The notes: generated from the letters alone by a model not told the origin. A stretch of 64,000 nt of DNA from Pseudomonadota bacterium (GCA_018240425.1 JAFEFU010000037.1:61791-125790); one strand, 5' to 3'. Shown: positions 45,801 through 55,006, counted from the first letter of the stretch. Numbers and translations: made by a program.

Positions 45801-45896
45801 AAACCGCCGATGGTCTTCGGCCGCGCCGAGGCCGACCGGCTTCTGGCGGCGACGGACGAGGCCCTGACCCTGCTGGCGGAAGGAAAACTGCAATGA
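42846..45896 (+). CDS. Three-domain fusion: APH-type kinase / M23 peptidase-like / class III aminotransferase-fold (phospho-lyase-like)
   Basis: 1016 residues in a single unbroken frame. Residues ~1-350 are an aminoglycoside/hydroxylysine-kinase-like domain: HVLKIAN for the ATP lysine, [13 protein letters not shown] (~202) as catalytic loop, and LIDFGDM as the metal-binding DFG-like site. Residues ~400-560 are an M23/LytM-type fold with [19 protein letters not shown] (His438, Asp442) and TPHVHF (His529, His531). Residues ~570-1016 are a complete class III aminotransferase fold with [24 protein letters not shown] and [12 protein letters not shown], whose Lys (~852) binds PLP. In animals the kinase and lyase are separate enzymes (hydroxylysine kinase and phosphohydroxylysine or ethanolamine-phosphate phospho-lyase). 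A kinase-then-elimination sequence is the inferred chemistry. 4-bp overlap with the next gene. Confidence 0.8.
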   Translation: MSAFLHSPPALTETEIAGLARDRYGIEGEVRMLASERDQNARISGPRGSHVLKIANVGEDPAQIALQNATLAHLEQAGVAGLPRLVRTLEGDDCADVQQDGQTSLVRLITWIAGRPLSETARTPAQLGALGAFMGRLTRGMQGFGHPAAFRPDFPWSLDHVAGLRPWAADIADPGHRALVEALFDRHAARVAPRLPGLRASVLHQDANDNNVIVDAADPDRIAGLIDFGDMCFGRTVNELAITLAYALLGADDIYAAARAVIAAYVAEFPLLEPEAEVLFDLMRMRLAASVCISSHQSRLHPENEYLLISQAPAFTLLTRLGSIDPEFMVALFRRAAGFAAIGQEDEIRVFLAGTETVSLFRPPVDTSARIAVLTGGQHPDMPAFSDRAFDGWLAAQRPAHLPEGQPFYGIGPYGEARTVYASAQFADAASPERRTRHLGIDICAPAGTPIFAPLAGKVAFVAYNADPLDYGHTLILEHRTPGGTPFWTLYGHLGHSLPGLCKVGGQVAAGQPIGHLGDWHENGGWTPHVHFQVMTSLLNQHRGNFFGVGHDSLWDVWSGICIDPNLILRLAPESFAIDPEPPEKLLARRAKSLGPSLSVSYRDKLKMVRGEGAYLIDHTGRRFLDAVNNITHVGHCHPHVVAAIARQAAVLNTNTRYLNDLILDLSDRITATLPGSLKVAYFVNSGTEANELALRIARTALGRKNTIVLDWAYHGNSGGMVDISPYKFKRKGGYPQPDFVEIAAFPDPYRGAHKGMSTNAGQAYAADVGRCIDAIAAKTGSGAAAFIAESISGVGGQVLYPAGYLPAVYEQVRAAGGIAIADEVQCGFGRVGSHFWGFELQGVTPDIVVMGKPIGNGHPLACVVTTPELAARFANGMEYFNSFGGNPVSMAVGHAVLDVIEGEGLQARAANTGNHLLSGFRAMAKRHALIGDVRGAGLFLGVELVKDRATLEPATDEAGRVVNHLRQCGILASTDGPLDNVLKFKPPMVFGRAEADRLLAATDEALTLLAEGKLQ

Positions 45897-47887
45897 CCGA
45901 TCAAGACCGCCGCCCCGAACTGGGCGTCTGCTACTACCCCGAACAATGGTCCGAGGAAAAATGGGCCGAGGACGCCGCGCGCATGGTCGCCCTTGGCCTG
46001 ACCTGGGTGCGCGTCGCCGAATTCGCATGGGCGAAGATCGAGCCCAAACCGGACCACTTCGACTGGGCCTGGCTGGACCGCGCCGTCGAGACCCTGGGCG
46101 CCGCCGGGCTGAAGGTGATCCTCTGCACGCCGACCGCCGCCCCGCCGAAATGGCTGGTGGACCTTTATCCCGAGATCCTGCCGGTGGCCGAGGACGGCAC
46201 CGTCAGGAAGTTCGGCGCGCGGCGGCACTATTGCTTTTCCTCGATCCGCTACCGCGAGGAAGCCGCCCGCATCACCGGCGAGATCGCCGGCCGCTACGGC
46301 AAGAACCCGCATGTCCATGCCTGGCAGACGGACAACGAATATGGCGACCACGACACGATCCATTCCTATTCACCGGCTGCCGAGGAAGCCTTCCGTCTGT
46401 GGCTTCAGGCGCGCTATGGCACGATCGACGCGCTGAACGAGGCCTGGGGCACCAGCTTCTGGTCGATGACCTATCAGGGCTTCGACCAGATCGACCTGCC
46501 GAACAACCTGGTCGAGGAGCCGAGCCCCACCCACCGCGTCGACTTCATGCGCTTTTCCTCGGACCAGGTGAAAAGCTTCAACAAGGCCCAGGTCGAGATC
46601 ATCCGGGCGCTGTCGCCGGGCCGGCCGGTGACGCACAACTACATGAACCAGAACACCGACTTCGACCATTACGCCGTGGGCGAAGATCTGGATATCGCCT
46701 CGTGGGATGTCTATCCGATGGGCGGGCTGGTGCATGGCCGCCTGTCCGACGCGGACAAGGCCCGCTATCTGCGCGTCGGCGATCCCGACCAGACCAGCTT
46801 CAACCACGATCTGTACCGGGCGGTTGGGCGCGGCCGGATGTGGGTGATGGAACAGCAGCCCGGCCCGGTCAACTGGGCGACCAGCAACCAGGCGCCCGCG
46901 GACGGGATGGTGCGGCTCTGGACCTGGCTGGCCCATGCCCACGGCTGCGAGATGGTCAGCTATTTCCGCTGGCGGCAGGCGCCCTTCGCCCAGGAACAGT
47001 TCCACGCCGGGCTCCTGCTGTCCGACAGCACCCCCGATCAGGCCTTCCGCGAGGTGGCCGAGGTGGTGGCCGAGGCGCAGGCACTTCCCGCCGCCGGTCC
47101 CCGCGCCCGGGCGCGGGTGGCCTTCGTGCTCGACTATCCGTCCCGATGGGCGACGCTGACCCTCCCGCAGGGCCAGACCTACCGGGCGAACCACATCGCG
47201 CTCGACTGGTACGGCGCGCTCAGGCGGCTGGGGCTCGACATCGACATCATCGGTCAGCACAGCGACCTTGCAGGCTACGATCTTGTGGTCGCTCCCGATC
47301 TGGTGATCCCCGATCCCGGCTTCGTCCGAAGGCTGGCGGCGTCGGGGGCGAAGGCCCTGTTCGGGCCGCGCGCCGGCTCCAAGACCGAAACGATGCAGAC
47401 CCCCGCCACCCTGGCGCCGGGGCCGCTCGGGGCGCTTCTCGATTTCCGCGTCCTGCGCGTCGAAAGCCTGCCCGACTATCATGGCGAACGCCTGGTCATG
47501 GGCAACCGGACGCTGGCGGCGCGGCGCTGGCGCGAAACCATCGAGACGCACGAGAAGGCCCTCGCACGCTTCGCCGGCGACTACCGGGACGGCGCTCCGG
47601 CCTTCATCGGCAACGACCGGGCGCGCTATCTGGCGACGCTTCCCGATCCCGGCAGCCTGCGCGAGGTCATGGCCGACACCCTGTCCTGGGCAGGCGTCGC
47701 CCACCTGCCCGACCTCGGCGACCTGCGCCTGACCCGCCGGGGCGGGCTGACCTTCGCCTTCAACTACGGCCCGGCGGCGGCCGAGGTTCCCGCCCCCTCC
47801 GGCGCCCGTTTCCACATCGGCGGACGGCTGTTGCCGCCGGTTGGCGTGGCCGTCTGGTCAGATCAGGACCGCACCACCAGCCGCTGA
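45893..47887 (+). CDS. Beta-galactosidase, glycoside hydrolase family 42
   Basis: 664 residues, start overlapping the fusion gene stop. The N-terminus PELGVCYYPEQWSEEKWAEDAARM is the GH42 opening. The acid/base motif TDNEYG places Glu149 and the nucleophile motif VMEQQPG places Glu320. A trimerisation-type domain and a short C-terminal beta domain follow. No signal peptide, so cytoplasmic. It hydrolyses beta-galactosides such as those delivered by the importer. Its last 25 bp overlap the 3' end of the convergent L,D-transpeptidase gene. Confidence 0.92.
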   Translation: MTDQDRRPELGVCYYPEQWSEEKWAEDAARMVALGLTWVRVAEFAWAKIEPKPDHFDWAWLDRAVETLGAAGLKVILCTPTAAPPKWLVDLYPEILPVAEDGTVRKFGARRHYCFSSIRYREEAARITGEIAGRYGKNPHVHAWQTDNEYGDHDTIHSYSPAAEEAFRLWLQARYGTIDALNEAWGTSFWSMTYQGFDQIDLPNNLVEEPSPTHRVDFMRFSSDQVKSFNKAQVEIIRALSPGRPVTHNYMNQNTDFDHYAVGEDLDIASWDVYPMGGLVHGRLSDADKARYLRVGDPDQTSFNHDLYRAVGRGRMWVMEQQPGPVNWATSNQAPADGMVRLWTWLAHAHGCEMVSYFRWRQAPFAQEQFHAGLLLSDSTPDQAFREVAEVVAEAQALPAAGPRARARVAFVLDYPSRWATLTLPQGQTYRANHIALDWYGALRRLGLDIDIIGQHSDLAGYDLVVAPDLVIPDPGFVRRLAASGAKALFGPRAGSKTETMQTPATLAPGPLGALLDFRVLRVESLPDYHGERLVMGNRTLAARRWRETIETHEKALARFAGDYRDGAPAFIGNDRARYLATLPDPGSLREVMADTLSWAGVAHLPDLGDLRLTRRGGLTFAFNYGPAAAEVPAPSGARFHIGGRLLPPVGVAVWSDQDRTTSR

Positions 47888-48372
47888 CCCGGCGCGACGC
47901 GGCGGGCGATCCACAGAAGATCGCCGCGCGCCAGCGCAAGACACCCCGCGGTGGGCGCGCCGGGGCGGCGCCAGCTGTGCACGAAGATAGCCGACCCCCG
48001 CCCTGGCACCGCGTCCGGCCAGTTCCAGTCGGTCACGAGGATCAGGTCATAAAGGGGATCGGCGCGGCGCAGCCGTTCGTTTGTCCGCCCGAAAGGCTTC
48101 CTGACCAGATGGTTGTAGGCGGGATGGCGGGGATCGTCGCACCAGCGGTCCTCCAGCCCGATCGGCATGGCCCAGTCCGGCAGGCCGCGCGCCGCGATCC
48201 GGTCGGGGCGGAAGAACATCCCGACGATGCGGTGGACCCCGACCGGCGTCGCCCCGTCGCCCTCGCGCTTGTCGGTGCGGATGCCGCCGCGCCCGACCGT
48301 CGCCGGAAAGCGGCGGCCGAGGAACAGAAGGCCCGTGGGCGTCAGCACCAGATCGCCCCGCCACGGCGTCAC
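47863..48372 (-). CDS. L,D-transpeptidase catalytic-domain protein (YkuD fold)
   Basis: 169 residues. The motif [19 protein letters not shown] has the conserved His, Ser/Thr-x-Gly-Cys order of YkuD L,D-transpeptidases, with the catalytic Cys. [16 protein letters not shown] and [13 protein letters not shown] blocks match the small single-domain members. No clear signal peptide is seen, so the site of action is uncertain. It overlaps ribA by 4 bp and is probably cotranscribed with it, and overlaps GH42 by 25 bp at the 3' end. Confidence 0.82.
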   Translation of the reverse strand: MTPWRGDLVLTPTGLLFLGRRFPATVGRGGIRTDKREGDGATPVGVHRIVGMFFRPDRIAARGLPDWAMPIGLEDRWCDDPRHPAYNHLVRKPFGRTNERLRRADPLYDLILVTDWNWPDAVPGRGSAIFVHSWRRPGAPTAGCLALARGDLLWIARRVAPGQRLVVRS

Positions 48373-49457
48373 AGAAGATGCCCGGATTTCGCCGCCTTGG
48401 TCGCCAGATAGGCGGCATTCTCGCGGGTCCGGCCCACCTTCAGCGCCACCCTTTCGGCAACGCGGATGCCTGTCGCCTCCATCATCGCGATCTTCCTGGG
48501 GTTGTTGGTCAGAAGCCGGACCGAGGCAAAGCCCATCCGCTTGAGGATCTCGGCGGCGATGCGGAAATCGCGCTCGTCATCCTCGAACCCCAGCCGGTGA
48601 TTGGCCTCGACCGTGTCGAACCCCTGGTCCTGCAAGGAATAGGCGCGCATCTTGTTGGCGAGGCCGATACCCCGCCCCTCCTGGTTGAGGTAGAGGAGAA
48701 CGCCCGCCCCTTCCTCGCCCATCTGGGCCAGCGCCGCGGCGAGCTGCGCCCCGCAGTCGCATTTCAGGCTGCCCAGCACATCGCCGGTGAAGCAGGCCGA
48801 ATGCAGGCGCGCCAGCACCGGACGGTCGCGCGGCGGGCTGCCGATCTCGATCGCATAATGATCCTCGCCGCCAAGGTCGGGGCGAAAGACATGGACCCGG
48901 CCCGCCTGCGACGCGGCGATGGGCACACGCGCCGCGGCAACCTCGGCAAAGCCCGACGCGGCCGCCAGTTCCGGCGCGACCTGCGCGAGATCGAGAAGCG
49001 TCAGCGCCTCGCGGCGGGCGAACGGTTCGGCCCCCTCCAGTGCCACCATCAGGACCGAGGGCAGAAGATGTGCGCTCTTGGCGATCTGCAAGGCGGCCCG
49101 CGCCAGATCCGCGCCGCCCTCGCGCAGCGCCCGGAACGGGCCCTTCAGCGGATGGGCAAGATCGTGGGCGGGATCGGCCATGTCGCGCACCCAGGTCTCG
49201 TCGGCCTCGGGGGGCAGGTGCAGGCGCACCAGATCGCCGTCATAGGCCGCGATCTTCAGCGTCTCGGCCCGCCGCGCGGTCAGCGCAAGAACCGGCGCAC
49301 CAAGGCCCCGCAGTGCCGCCAGCCGCCCCCCCGCCAGGCCTTCGGCGGCGACGAACAGGATCGCGCCCGCGCCATCGGCAAGCACCACCGGCACGCCCAT
49401 GCGCAGATCAGCACGGGCGCGATTCAGGCGTTCGGCGGGGCTTGGACCAAGGGACAT
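48369..49457 (-). CDS. ribA: GTP cyclohydrolase II with degenerate N-terminal DHBP-synthase-like domain
   Basis: 362 residues, against ~200 for stand-alone RibA. The C-terminal part (from ~170) is complete: [25 protein letters not shown] supplies the zinc Cys residues, [25 protein letters not shown] the catalytic part, and [10 protein letters not shown]. The N-terminal ~160 residues keep the overall RibB outline but not its active-site residues, so this is a RibA with a degenerate RibB-like module, common in Rhodobacterales. It opens the GTP ring in riboflavin synthesis. Divergent from the response regulator. Confidence 0.88.
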   Translation of the reverse strand: MSLGPSPAERLNRARADLRMGVPVVLADGAGAILFVAAEGLAGGRLAALRGLGAPVLALTARRAETLKIAAYDGDLVRLHLPPEADETWVRDMADPAHDLAHPLKGPFRALREGGADLARAALQIAKSAHLLPSVLMVALEGAEPFARREALTLLDLAQVAPELAAASGFAEVAAARVPIAASQAGRVHVFRPDLGGEDHYAIEIGSPPRDRPVLARLHSACFTGDVLGSLKCDCGAQLAAALAQMGEEGAGVLLYLNQEGRGIGLANKMRAYSLQDQGFDTVEANHRLGFEDDERDFRIAAEILKRMGFASVRLLTNNPRKIAMMEATGIRVAERVALKVGRTRENAAYLATKAAKSGHLL

Positions 49458-49622
49458 GCGGTTTCCGAGGCGGGGCAGGGTCGCGTCCTAGATAGTCGCG
49501 CCTGACAGGAATTGAAACATATCCGGCCCTTCCGACACGAGCGCGTGAAAAGATTGTTGCATATCTTGCCGGTGGGGATGGCCGGGCGCATGTCAGGGGC
49601 AGGAAAGACGGCGGAGGCCGAG

Positions 49623-50309
49623 ATGGCGACCCTCAAGAAGATCCTTCTGGTCGATGATGATGACGACCTGCGCGAGGCCCTGGCCGAACAGCTTCTGTCG
49701 ACCGACGATTTCGATGTGTTCGAGGCCGCGAACGGTGCCGAGGCGATGGACAAGGTCCGCGCCGACATGTTCGACCTCATCATCCTCGACGTAGGCCTGC
49801 CCGACACCGACGGGCGCGAGCTGTGCCGCCGGCTGCGCAAGCAGGGGGTGAAGTGCCCGGTGCTGATGCTGACCGGACACGACACCGATGCAGACACCAT
49901 CCTCGGGCTCGATGCGGGCGCCAACGACTATGTGCCGAAGCCCTTCAAGTTTCCGGTGCTCCTCGCCCGCATCCGTGCCCAGTTGCGCACGCACGAGCAG
50001 TCCGAGGACGCGGTCTTCGGCCTTGGCCCCTACACCTTCAAGCCTGCGATGAAGATGCTGATCGACGCGCGCGACAAGAAGATCCGCCTGACCGAGAAGG
50101 AAACCAACATCCTGAAGTACCTCTACCGCGCCAGCGAAAGCGTGGTGCCGCGCGATGTCCTGCTGCACGAGGTCTGGGGCTACAACGCCGGCGTCACCAC
50201 CCACACGCTGGAAACCCACATTTACCGTTTGCGCCAGAAAATTGAACCGGATCCGTCAAACGCCCGCCTTCTTATCACCGAATCGGGCGGTTACAGATTG
50301 GCTCCATAG
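49623..50309 (+). CDS. OmpR/PhoB-type response regulator (orphan)
   Basis: 228 residues from ATG at 49623 (GGAGG 6 bp upstream); frames upstream are open but unlikely. The receiver is KKILLVDDDDDLREALAEQLL with LIILDVGLPDTDGREL (phospho-acceptor Asp), LTGHDTDADTILG and NDYVPKPFKFPVLLARIRAQL. The winged-helix output ends in TTHTLETHIYRLRQKIEPDPS...LLITESGGYRLAP. No histidine kinase gene is next to it. It is a highly conserved single-gene regulator type in this order; the regulated genes are unknown. A strong terminator follows. Confidence 0.85.
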   Translation: MATLKKILLVDDDDDLREALAEQLLSTDDFDVFEAANGAEAMDKVRADMFDLIILDVGLPDTDGRELCRRLRKQGVKCPVLMLTGHDTDADTILGLDAGANDYVPKPFKFPVLLARIRAQLRTHEQSEDAVFGLGPYTFKPAMKMLIDARDKKIRLTEKETNILKYLYRASESVVPRDVLLHEVWGYNAGVTTHTLETHIYRLRQKIEPDPSNARLLITESGGYRLAP

Positions 50310-50373
50310 TACCTGTGCGAGTTCCCCTCGCCGCATCGGGGTGATGATGCGGCTATCCTCCCTGTTGGACTGG

Positions 50374-50398
50374 CCCGGGCTTTGCCCGGGTCTTTTTT
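50374..50398 (+). terminator. Rho-independent terminator of the response regulator gene
   Basis: CCCGGGC-TTT-GCCCGGG stem followed by TCTTTTTT. Canonical for the plus strand, 65 bp after the stop. Confidence 0.9.
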
Positions 50399-50408
50399 GT
50401 CCGGTATC

Positions 50409-50951
50409 TCAGGGCACGGGTGTCGCCGTGGCGGCGGGCAGCTTGACGGCAGCGACGAACGGATAGGCCATGCCCACCATCTGCTGCTGCTGCGGCCCGT
50501 CAACCCGGCTGAAATACCATTCGCCGTCCTCGCGAACCGCGAACAGCGGCTGGTGGTTCAGGGTCTTCTTGCCCTTCACGTCGGTGGTGAACTCGGCCGG
50601 CACCACGACCCAGACCACCGCGGTGCCGTCGGCAAGGGTGGCGTCGGCGGCGTCGTAGGGGCCGGGCGAGACGGTGAAGTCTGTGATCCTCGCCCCCTTC
50701 ATCAGGTCCCGGGTCTGACCGACCAGGGTTTCCTTGACCTTGCTCGCCTCGATCCCCGAGGCCCCGGCGAAGATGTTCAGGATGCGCGGCGGGATGGTGG
50801 CGACGATCCCCTCGGCGTCATTGCCGGTGGTGGCCCGCACATAGCTGTCGATGGCATGGGCAAGACCGCCGGCTTCCGCTTCGGACAGGGGGCGGGCGGC
50901 GGCGGGCAGGGCGGCCACCACCGCGACGATGAGGGGGGCGAGGAAACGCAT
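50409..50951 (-). CDS. Secreted hypothetical protein
   Basis: 180 residues from ATG at 50951 (GGAG upstream). MRFLAPLIVAVVAALPAAARPL is a clear signal peptide, so the protein is periplasmic or extracellular. The rest is a small alpha/beta-like sequence with WYFSRVDGPQQQQMVGMAYPF near the end. I do not recognise the family, and no catalytic motif is seen. Divergent from xthA. Confidence 0.72.
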   Translation of the reverse strand: MRFLAPLIVAVVAALPAAARPLSEAEAGGLAHAIDSYVRATTGNDAEGIVATIPPRILNIFAGASGIEASKVKETLVGQTRDLMKGARITDFTVSPGPYDAADATLADGTAVVWVVVPAEFTTDVKGKKTLNHQPLFAVREDGEWYFSRVDGPQQQQMVGMAYPFVAAVKLPAATATPVP

Positions 50952-51098
50952 GGGACTCCATCCAGATGGTCTGGCGCCGGTGTCGCATGGCGCGAACGGC
51001 CCCTCAAGGGCCTTCGAGGGCCCGACCGCGTGGCCCGTGCGGATTGCCGCCGGCGCCGGCATTGGCTAACAGTGGGCCGCCGAACAGGAGAGCTGTCC

Positions 51099-51887
51099 AT
51101 GTCTTTCACCATCGCCACCTGGAACATCAACTCCGTCCGCCTGCGCGAGCCGATCGTCACCCGCCTGATGGGCGAAGAGGCCCCCGACATTCTCTGCCTT
51201 CAGGAATGCAAGTGCCTGGCCGAACAGATCCCGACCGAGGCCTTCCAAGCGCTCGGCTACCGCTGGCAGGTCGCGCGCGGGCAGAAAAGCTACAACGGCG
51301 TCGCGATCCTTTCGAAGCTGCCGATCTCGGATGCGGGCGGCGAGGATTTCGCCGGCCTCGGCCACGCCCGCCATGTCGCGGCCCGGCTCGACAACGGCGT
51401 GACCATCCACAATTTCTACGTCCCCGCCGGCGGCGACATTCCCGATCGCGACCAGAACGTGAAGTTCGGCCAGAAGCTCGACTTCCTGGCTCACATGCGC
51501 GACGGGTTCAGCAAGGACAAGCCCGCGCGGGCGATCCTGGTCGGCGACCTGAACATTGCGCCGCGCGAGGATGACGTCTGGAACCACAAGGCGCTTCTCA
51601 AGATCGTCAGCCACACGCCGATCGAGGTGGAGCACCTGGCCGCCGCGCAGGATGCCGGCGCCTGGGTCGACGTGACCCGCAAGGACATTCCCGACGGGCT
51701 TCTCTACAGCTGGTGGTCCTATCGCGCCCCCGACTGGGATGCGGCCGACAAGGGCCGGAGGCTTGATCACATCTGGGCCACGCCCGACATCGCCAATGCC
51801 AGCCACACCAGCCGCATCCTGCGCGCCGCCCGCGGCTGGGACCAGCCCTCGGATCACGCGCCGGTGTTTGCTACGTTTGATCTGTAA
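51099..51887 (+). CDS. xthA: Exodeoxyribonuclease III
   Basis: 262 residues. MSFTIATWNINSVRLREPIVTRLM is the AP-endonuclease start with the metal-binding Asn. LCLQECKC carries the catalytic Glu, VGDLNIAPREDDVWN the catalytic Asp-x-Asn, and DHIWATP and SDHAPV the end with the catalytic His. It repairs abasic sites and degrades DNA from 3' ends. Length is standard. Confidence 0.95.
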   Translation: MSFTIATWNINSVRLREPIVTRLMGEEAPDILCLQECKCLAEQIPTEAFQALGYRWQVARGQKSYNGVAILSKLPISDAGGEDFAGLGHARHVAARLDNGVTIHNFYVPAGGDIPDRDQNVKFGQKLDFLAHMRDGFSKDKPARAILVGDLNIAPREDDVWNHKALLKIVSHTPIEVEHLAAAQDAGAWVDVTRKDIPDGLLYSWWSYRAPDWDAADKGRRLDHIWATPDIANASHTSRILRAARGWDQPSDHAPVFATFDL

Positions 51888-51961
51888 TTTGCCACCGCGG
51901 CCACTTGGCCTTTCCCCGGCCCGCGCGCATATAGGGCCAGAAAGCAGATTGGGGGGCAGAC

Positions 51962-52870
51962 ATGCTCGAATTCGGCCAGAAACAGCCCGAGACTCCGGCG
52001 GCGGACCTCATCAGCGACGTGACCGAGGCCACCTTCATGACCGAGGTCATCGACGCCAGCCGCGACGTCCCGGTGATCGTCGATTTCTGGGCGCCCTGGT
52101 GCGGCCCCTGCAAGACGCTCGGCCCCGCGCTCGAGGCGGCGGTGACCGCGGCCAGGGGCAAGGTCCGCATGGCCAAGGTCAACGTCGACGAGAACCAGAT
52201 GATCGCGGCGCAGCTGCGCATCCAGTCGATCCCCACCGTCTATGCCTTCTGGCAAGGCAAGCCGGTCGACGGCTTCCAGGGGGCAATTGCCGGATCCGAG
52301 ATCAAGTCCTTCGTCGACAAGCTGTCGGCCCTTGTCGGCGACGGCGGCCTTTCCGAGGCGATTGCGGCGGCTGAACAGATGCTGGCCGAAGGCGCCGCGG
52401 TCGATGCCGCCGAGACCTTCGCCGCAATCCTTGGCGAAGAGCAGGAGAATGCCCCCGCCTATGGCGGTCTGGTGCGCAGCCATCTGGCGCTCGGCAATCT
52501 CGACCAGGCCGAGGGCCTGTTGAAGGCCGCGCCCGCCGCCATCGCCCGTTCGGTCGAGGTCGAGGCCGCGCGCGCGCAGCTCGACCTTGCCCGCCAGGCG
52601 GCGACCGCCGGGCCGGTGGCCGACCTGCAACGGGAGGTCGCGGCGCGGCCCGACGACCACCAGCTTCGGTTCGACCTGGCGCTGGCGCTTCATGCCGAGG
52701 GCCGGGTCGAAGAGGCGGTCGACACGCTTCTGGACCTGTTCCGCCGCGACCGCGAATGGAAGGACGGCGCGGCCAAGGCGCAGCTCTTCACCATCTTCGA
52801 GGCGCTGAAACCCACCGACCCGATCGCGCTGAAGGGCCGTCGGAAACTCTCGTCGATGATCTTTTCCTGA
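51962..52870 (+). CDS. Thioredoxin-domain protein with TPR-like C-terminus (YbbN/CnoX-like)
   Basis: 302 residues. The thioredoxin domain (~20-125) has VPVIVDFWAPWCGPCKTLGPALE with the active WCGPCK motif and IPTVYAFWQGKPVD. The C-terminal ~170 residues are Ala-rich helical repeats of TPR type (AAAEQMLAEGAAVDAAETFAAIL...). This matches YbbN/CnoX, a redox-linked co-chaperone holdase; unlike E. coli YbbN, this one keeps both active cysteines. It is followed by the LON-domain and Trm112-like genes as an apparent operon. Confidence 0.88.
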   Translation: MLEFGQKQPETPAADLISDVTEATFMTEVIDASRDVPVIVDFWAPWCGPCKTLGPALEAAVTAARGKVRMAKVNVDENQMIAAQLRIQSIPTVYAFWQGKPVDGFQGAIAGSEIKSFVDKLSALVGDGGLSEAIAAAEQMLAEGAAVDAAETFAAILGEEQENAPAYGGLVRSHLALGNLDQAEGLLKAAPAAIARSVEVEAARAQLDLARQAATAGPVADLQREVAARPDDHQLRFDLALALHAEGRVEEAVDTLLDLFRRDREWKDGAAKAQLFTIFEALKPTDPIALKGRRKLSSMIFS

Positions 52871-52886
52871 TCCCGCCGGGGTTGCC

Positions 52887-53522
52887 ATGATCCCCGCCGA
52901 CCTTCCCGATGTCATCGCCCTGTTCCCGCTGCCGGGGGCGCTTCTCCTGCCGCGCGGGCGGCTGCCCCTGCACATCTTCGAGCCACGCTATCTGGCAATG
53001 CTGGAAGATACGCTGAAGACGCGCGAGCGGCTGATCGGCATCATCCAGCCGCGTCCGGCGCCCGAGGGGCAAAGGCGGCTGTCCGCGATCGGCTGCGCCG
53101 GGCGCGTGACTTCGTTCAACGAGACCGAGGATGGCCGCTACATGATCGCGCTGTCCGGCGTCAGCCGGTTCCGCCTCGTGCGCGAGGTGGGCGGCTTCAC
53201 CCCCTACCTCCGCGCCGAAGTCGGCTGGAGCGACTTTTCCCGCGACCAGGGCGGCGCCGAAGAGGATGCGCTGTTTGACCGCGACCGGTTCATGGCGCTG
53301 CTCGGCCGCTTCCTGATCGCGCGCAAGCTGGCCGCCGACTGGGAGGGGTTGCAGGACGCCCCCGACGAGATGTTGGTCAACTCGCTGTCGATGCTGATGC
53401 CCTTCGATCCCGAGGAAAAGCAGGCGCTGCTCGAGGCCCCGACCCTGGCCAACCGCCGCGAGACGCTTCAGATGCTGATGGAATTCGCCCTGCGCGGCGA
53501 CGGAGAAGGACAGTTGCAATGA
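52887..53522 (+). CDS. LON peptidase substrate-binding-domain protein
   Basis: 211 residues, [39 protein letters not shown], which is the conserved N-terminal Lon substrate-binding (PUA-like) fold. There is no AAA or protease domain. The gene is 17 bp after the thioredoxin gene and overlaps the Trm112-like gene by 4 bp. Stand-alone LON-domain proteins are common in this position in Rhodobacterales; function unknown. Confidence 0.9.
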   Translation: MIPADLPDVIALFPLPGALLLPRGRLPLHIFEPRYLAMLEDTLKTRERLIGIIQPRPAPEGQRRLSAIGCAGRVTSFNETEDGRYMIALSGVSRFRLVREVGGFTPYLRAEVGWSDFSRDQGGAEEDALFDRDRFMALLGRFLIARKLAADWEGLQDAPDEMLVNSLSMLMPFDPEEKQALLEAPTLANRRETLQMLMEFALRGDGEGQLQ

Positions 53523-53701
53523 GCGAGACGGTGGAATTCGACCGGCGGATGCTGGAGGCGCTGGTCTGCCCGCTGACCCAAGGGCCGCTGCGCTATGACG
53601 CCGAACGCCGGGAGCTGATCTCGCCCGCCGCGAGACTGGCCTTTCCGATCCGCGAAGGCATCCCGATCATGCTGATCGACGAGGCGCGCGAACTGGGCTG
53701 A
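53519..53701 (+). CDS. Trm112-family protein (YcaR-like)
   Basis: 60 residues. [49 protein letters not shown] has the conserved CP(L), the IREGIP(I) turn and LIDEAR motif of bacterial Trm112-like small proteins. The start codon overlaps the LON-domain stop (ATGA). Confidence 0.92.
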   Translation: MSETVEFDRRMLEALVCPLTQGPLRYDAERRELISPAARLAFPIREGIPIMLIDEARELG

Positions 53702-53721
53702 CCGGCGCGCGGGATTGCGTG

Positions 53722-53752
53722 CCGGGGGCGCTGCCCCCGGACCCCCCGGGGA
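53722..53752. repeat. GC-rich palindromic interspersed element of Rhodobacterales type
   Basis: CCGGGGGC-GCT-GCCCCCGG (53722-53740) followed by ACCCCCCGGGGATATTT. This combination recurs in intergenic spacers of many Rhodobacterales genomes, to my recollection, and can also end transcription for either convergent gene. Only one copy is visible in the window. Confidence 0.45.
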
Positions 53753-53782
53753 TATTTGGATCAAAGTGAAAGGGCATGAGAC

Positions 53783-55006
53783 TCAGAGCCCCTGCCCCGA
53801 CAGCAGCCGCGCCGTCTGGGTCAGCCCCGCCGCCTGGCGCATGAAGGCGCGGCGCAGCGGGCCGATCCGGCCGACAAGCCCAAGCCCGGCGTCGCGGGCG
53901 GCGCGCAGCAGGGGATTGTCGTTCGAGAACAGCAGGTTGACCCCGTCCATGCCTAGGGCGAGCGCCGTCGCGTCGGGCCGGCGCCATGTCTGGTAGCGAT
54001 CCAGCACGTCCTGCGCACCGATATCCTCGCCGCGGCGGCGGGCGGCGACCAGAACCTCGGCCAGCGCCGCCACGTCGCGCAGCCCGAGGTTCAGCCCCTG
54101 GCCCGCGATCGGATGGACGCCGTGGGCGGCATCGCCGACGAGCGCGAGGCGCGGGGCGACATAGCTGTCGGCAAGGGACAGGCGCAGCGGATAGGCAAAG
54201 CGCGGCCCGTCCAGCCCGATCGCGCCGAGGAAGTCGCCAAAGCGCGGGCGCAACACCTCCAAGAATCCCTCGTCGTCCAGCGCGGCGATGGCGCGGGCGT
54301 TGGCGTCGGTCTCGCTCCAGACGATCGAGGACCGGTTGCCCTTCAGGGGCAGGATCGCCAGCGGCCCGGTCGGCATGAAGAACTGGTGGGCGGTGCCGTG
54401 GTGGGGCCGTTCGTGGGCGATCGCGGCGACCAGCGCGGTCTGGCCATAGTCGCGGCCGGTGCGGCGGATGCCGGCACGAAGCGCGGCGGGCGAGTCGCGC
54501 CCGTCGCAGGCGGCCACGACCCCTGCCGACAGCACCCTGCCGTCGGACAGGGTGACGGTGACGCCTGCCTCGCCGGCCCGATGGCCGGTCACGCTGACGG
54601 CAGGCAGGTGGCTCAGTCCGGGCGTGGACTGCATGGCGGCAAGGAAGGCCGCATAAAGATGGCGGTCCTCGACCATGAAGCCCGCGGGGCCTTCCTCGAT
54701 CTCGGCACTGTCGAAGCGCAGGACATGACGCGACGCGCCTTCGCCCGCCCGCCCGTCCGAGGCCACGATCTTCAGCAGCGGCTGGCAGTCCGCGGCCAGC
54801 GCCGGCCAGACGCCGATCGCAGCCAAGAGCCGCTGCGAGGCGATGGCCAGCGCATAGGCGCGCCCGTCGAAGGCGGCCTCGGCCCGGGCCCGCGCTGGCC
54901 GGCTGTCGATCACCGCCACCGAAACCCCCGCCCGCGCCAAAGCCAGCCCAAGGGCCGGGCCGTTCAGCCCGCCACCGGCGATGATGATGTCATGGTCGCG
55001 TTCCAT
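53783..55006 (-). CDS. FAD-dependent hydroxylase, UbiH/UbiF/COQ6 family
   Basis: 407 residues from ATG at 55006 (MERDHDIIIAGGGLNGPALGLALARAG). The FAD dinucleotide-binding GxGxxG is near the start, GDAAHGVHPIAGQGLNLGLRDVAAL is the second FAD motif, and GFMVEDRHLYAAFL is the usual DG-like region. It probably hydroxylates the ubiquinone ring. UbiH and UbiF-type members cannot be told apart reliably here. Divergent from the amidase gene. Confidence 0.85.
   Translation of the reverse strand: MERDHDIIIAGGGLNGPALGLALARAGVSVAVIDSRPARARAEAAFDGRAYALAIASQRLLAAIGVWPALAADCQPLLKIVASDGRAGEGASRHVLRFDSAEIEEGPAGFMVEDRHLYAAFLAAMQSTPGLSHLPAVSVTGHRAGEAGVTVTLSDGRVLSAGVVAACDGRDSPAALRAGIRRTGRDYGQTALVAAIAHERPHHGTAHQFFMPTGPLAILPLKGNRSSIVWSETDANARAIAALDDEGFLEVLRPRFGDFLGAIGLDGPRFAYPLRLSLADSYVAPRLALVGDAAHGVHPIAGQGLNLGLRDVAALAEVLVAARRRGEDIGAQDVLDRYQTWRRPDATALALGMDGVNLLFSNDNPLLRAARDAGLGLVGRIGPLRRAFMRQAAGLTQTARLLSGQGL

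Noticed and set aside
41559..46028. 1489-residue minus-strand frame opposite the LacI, fusion and GH42 genes
   Set aside because: It is antisense to three well-supported genes. The sequence has no family motif and shows the typical Gly/Arg/Ala pattern of a GC-rich shadow.
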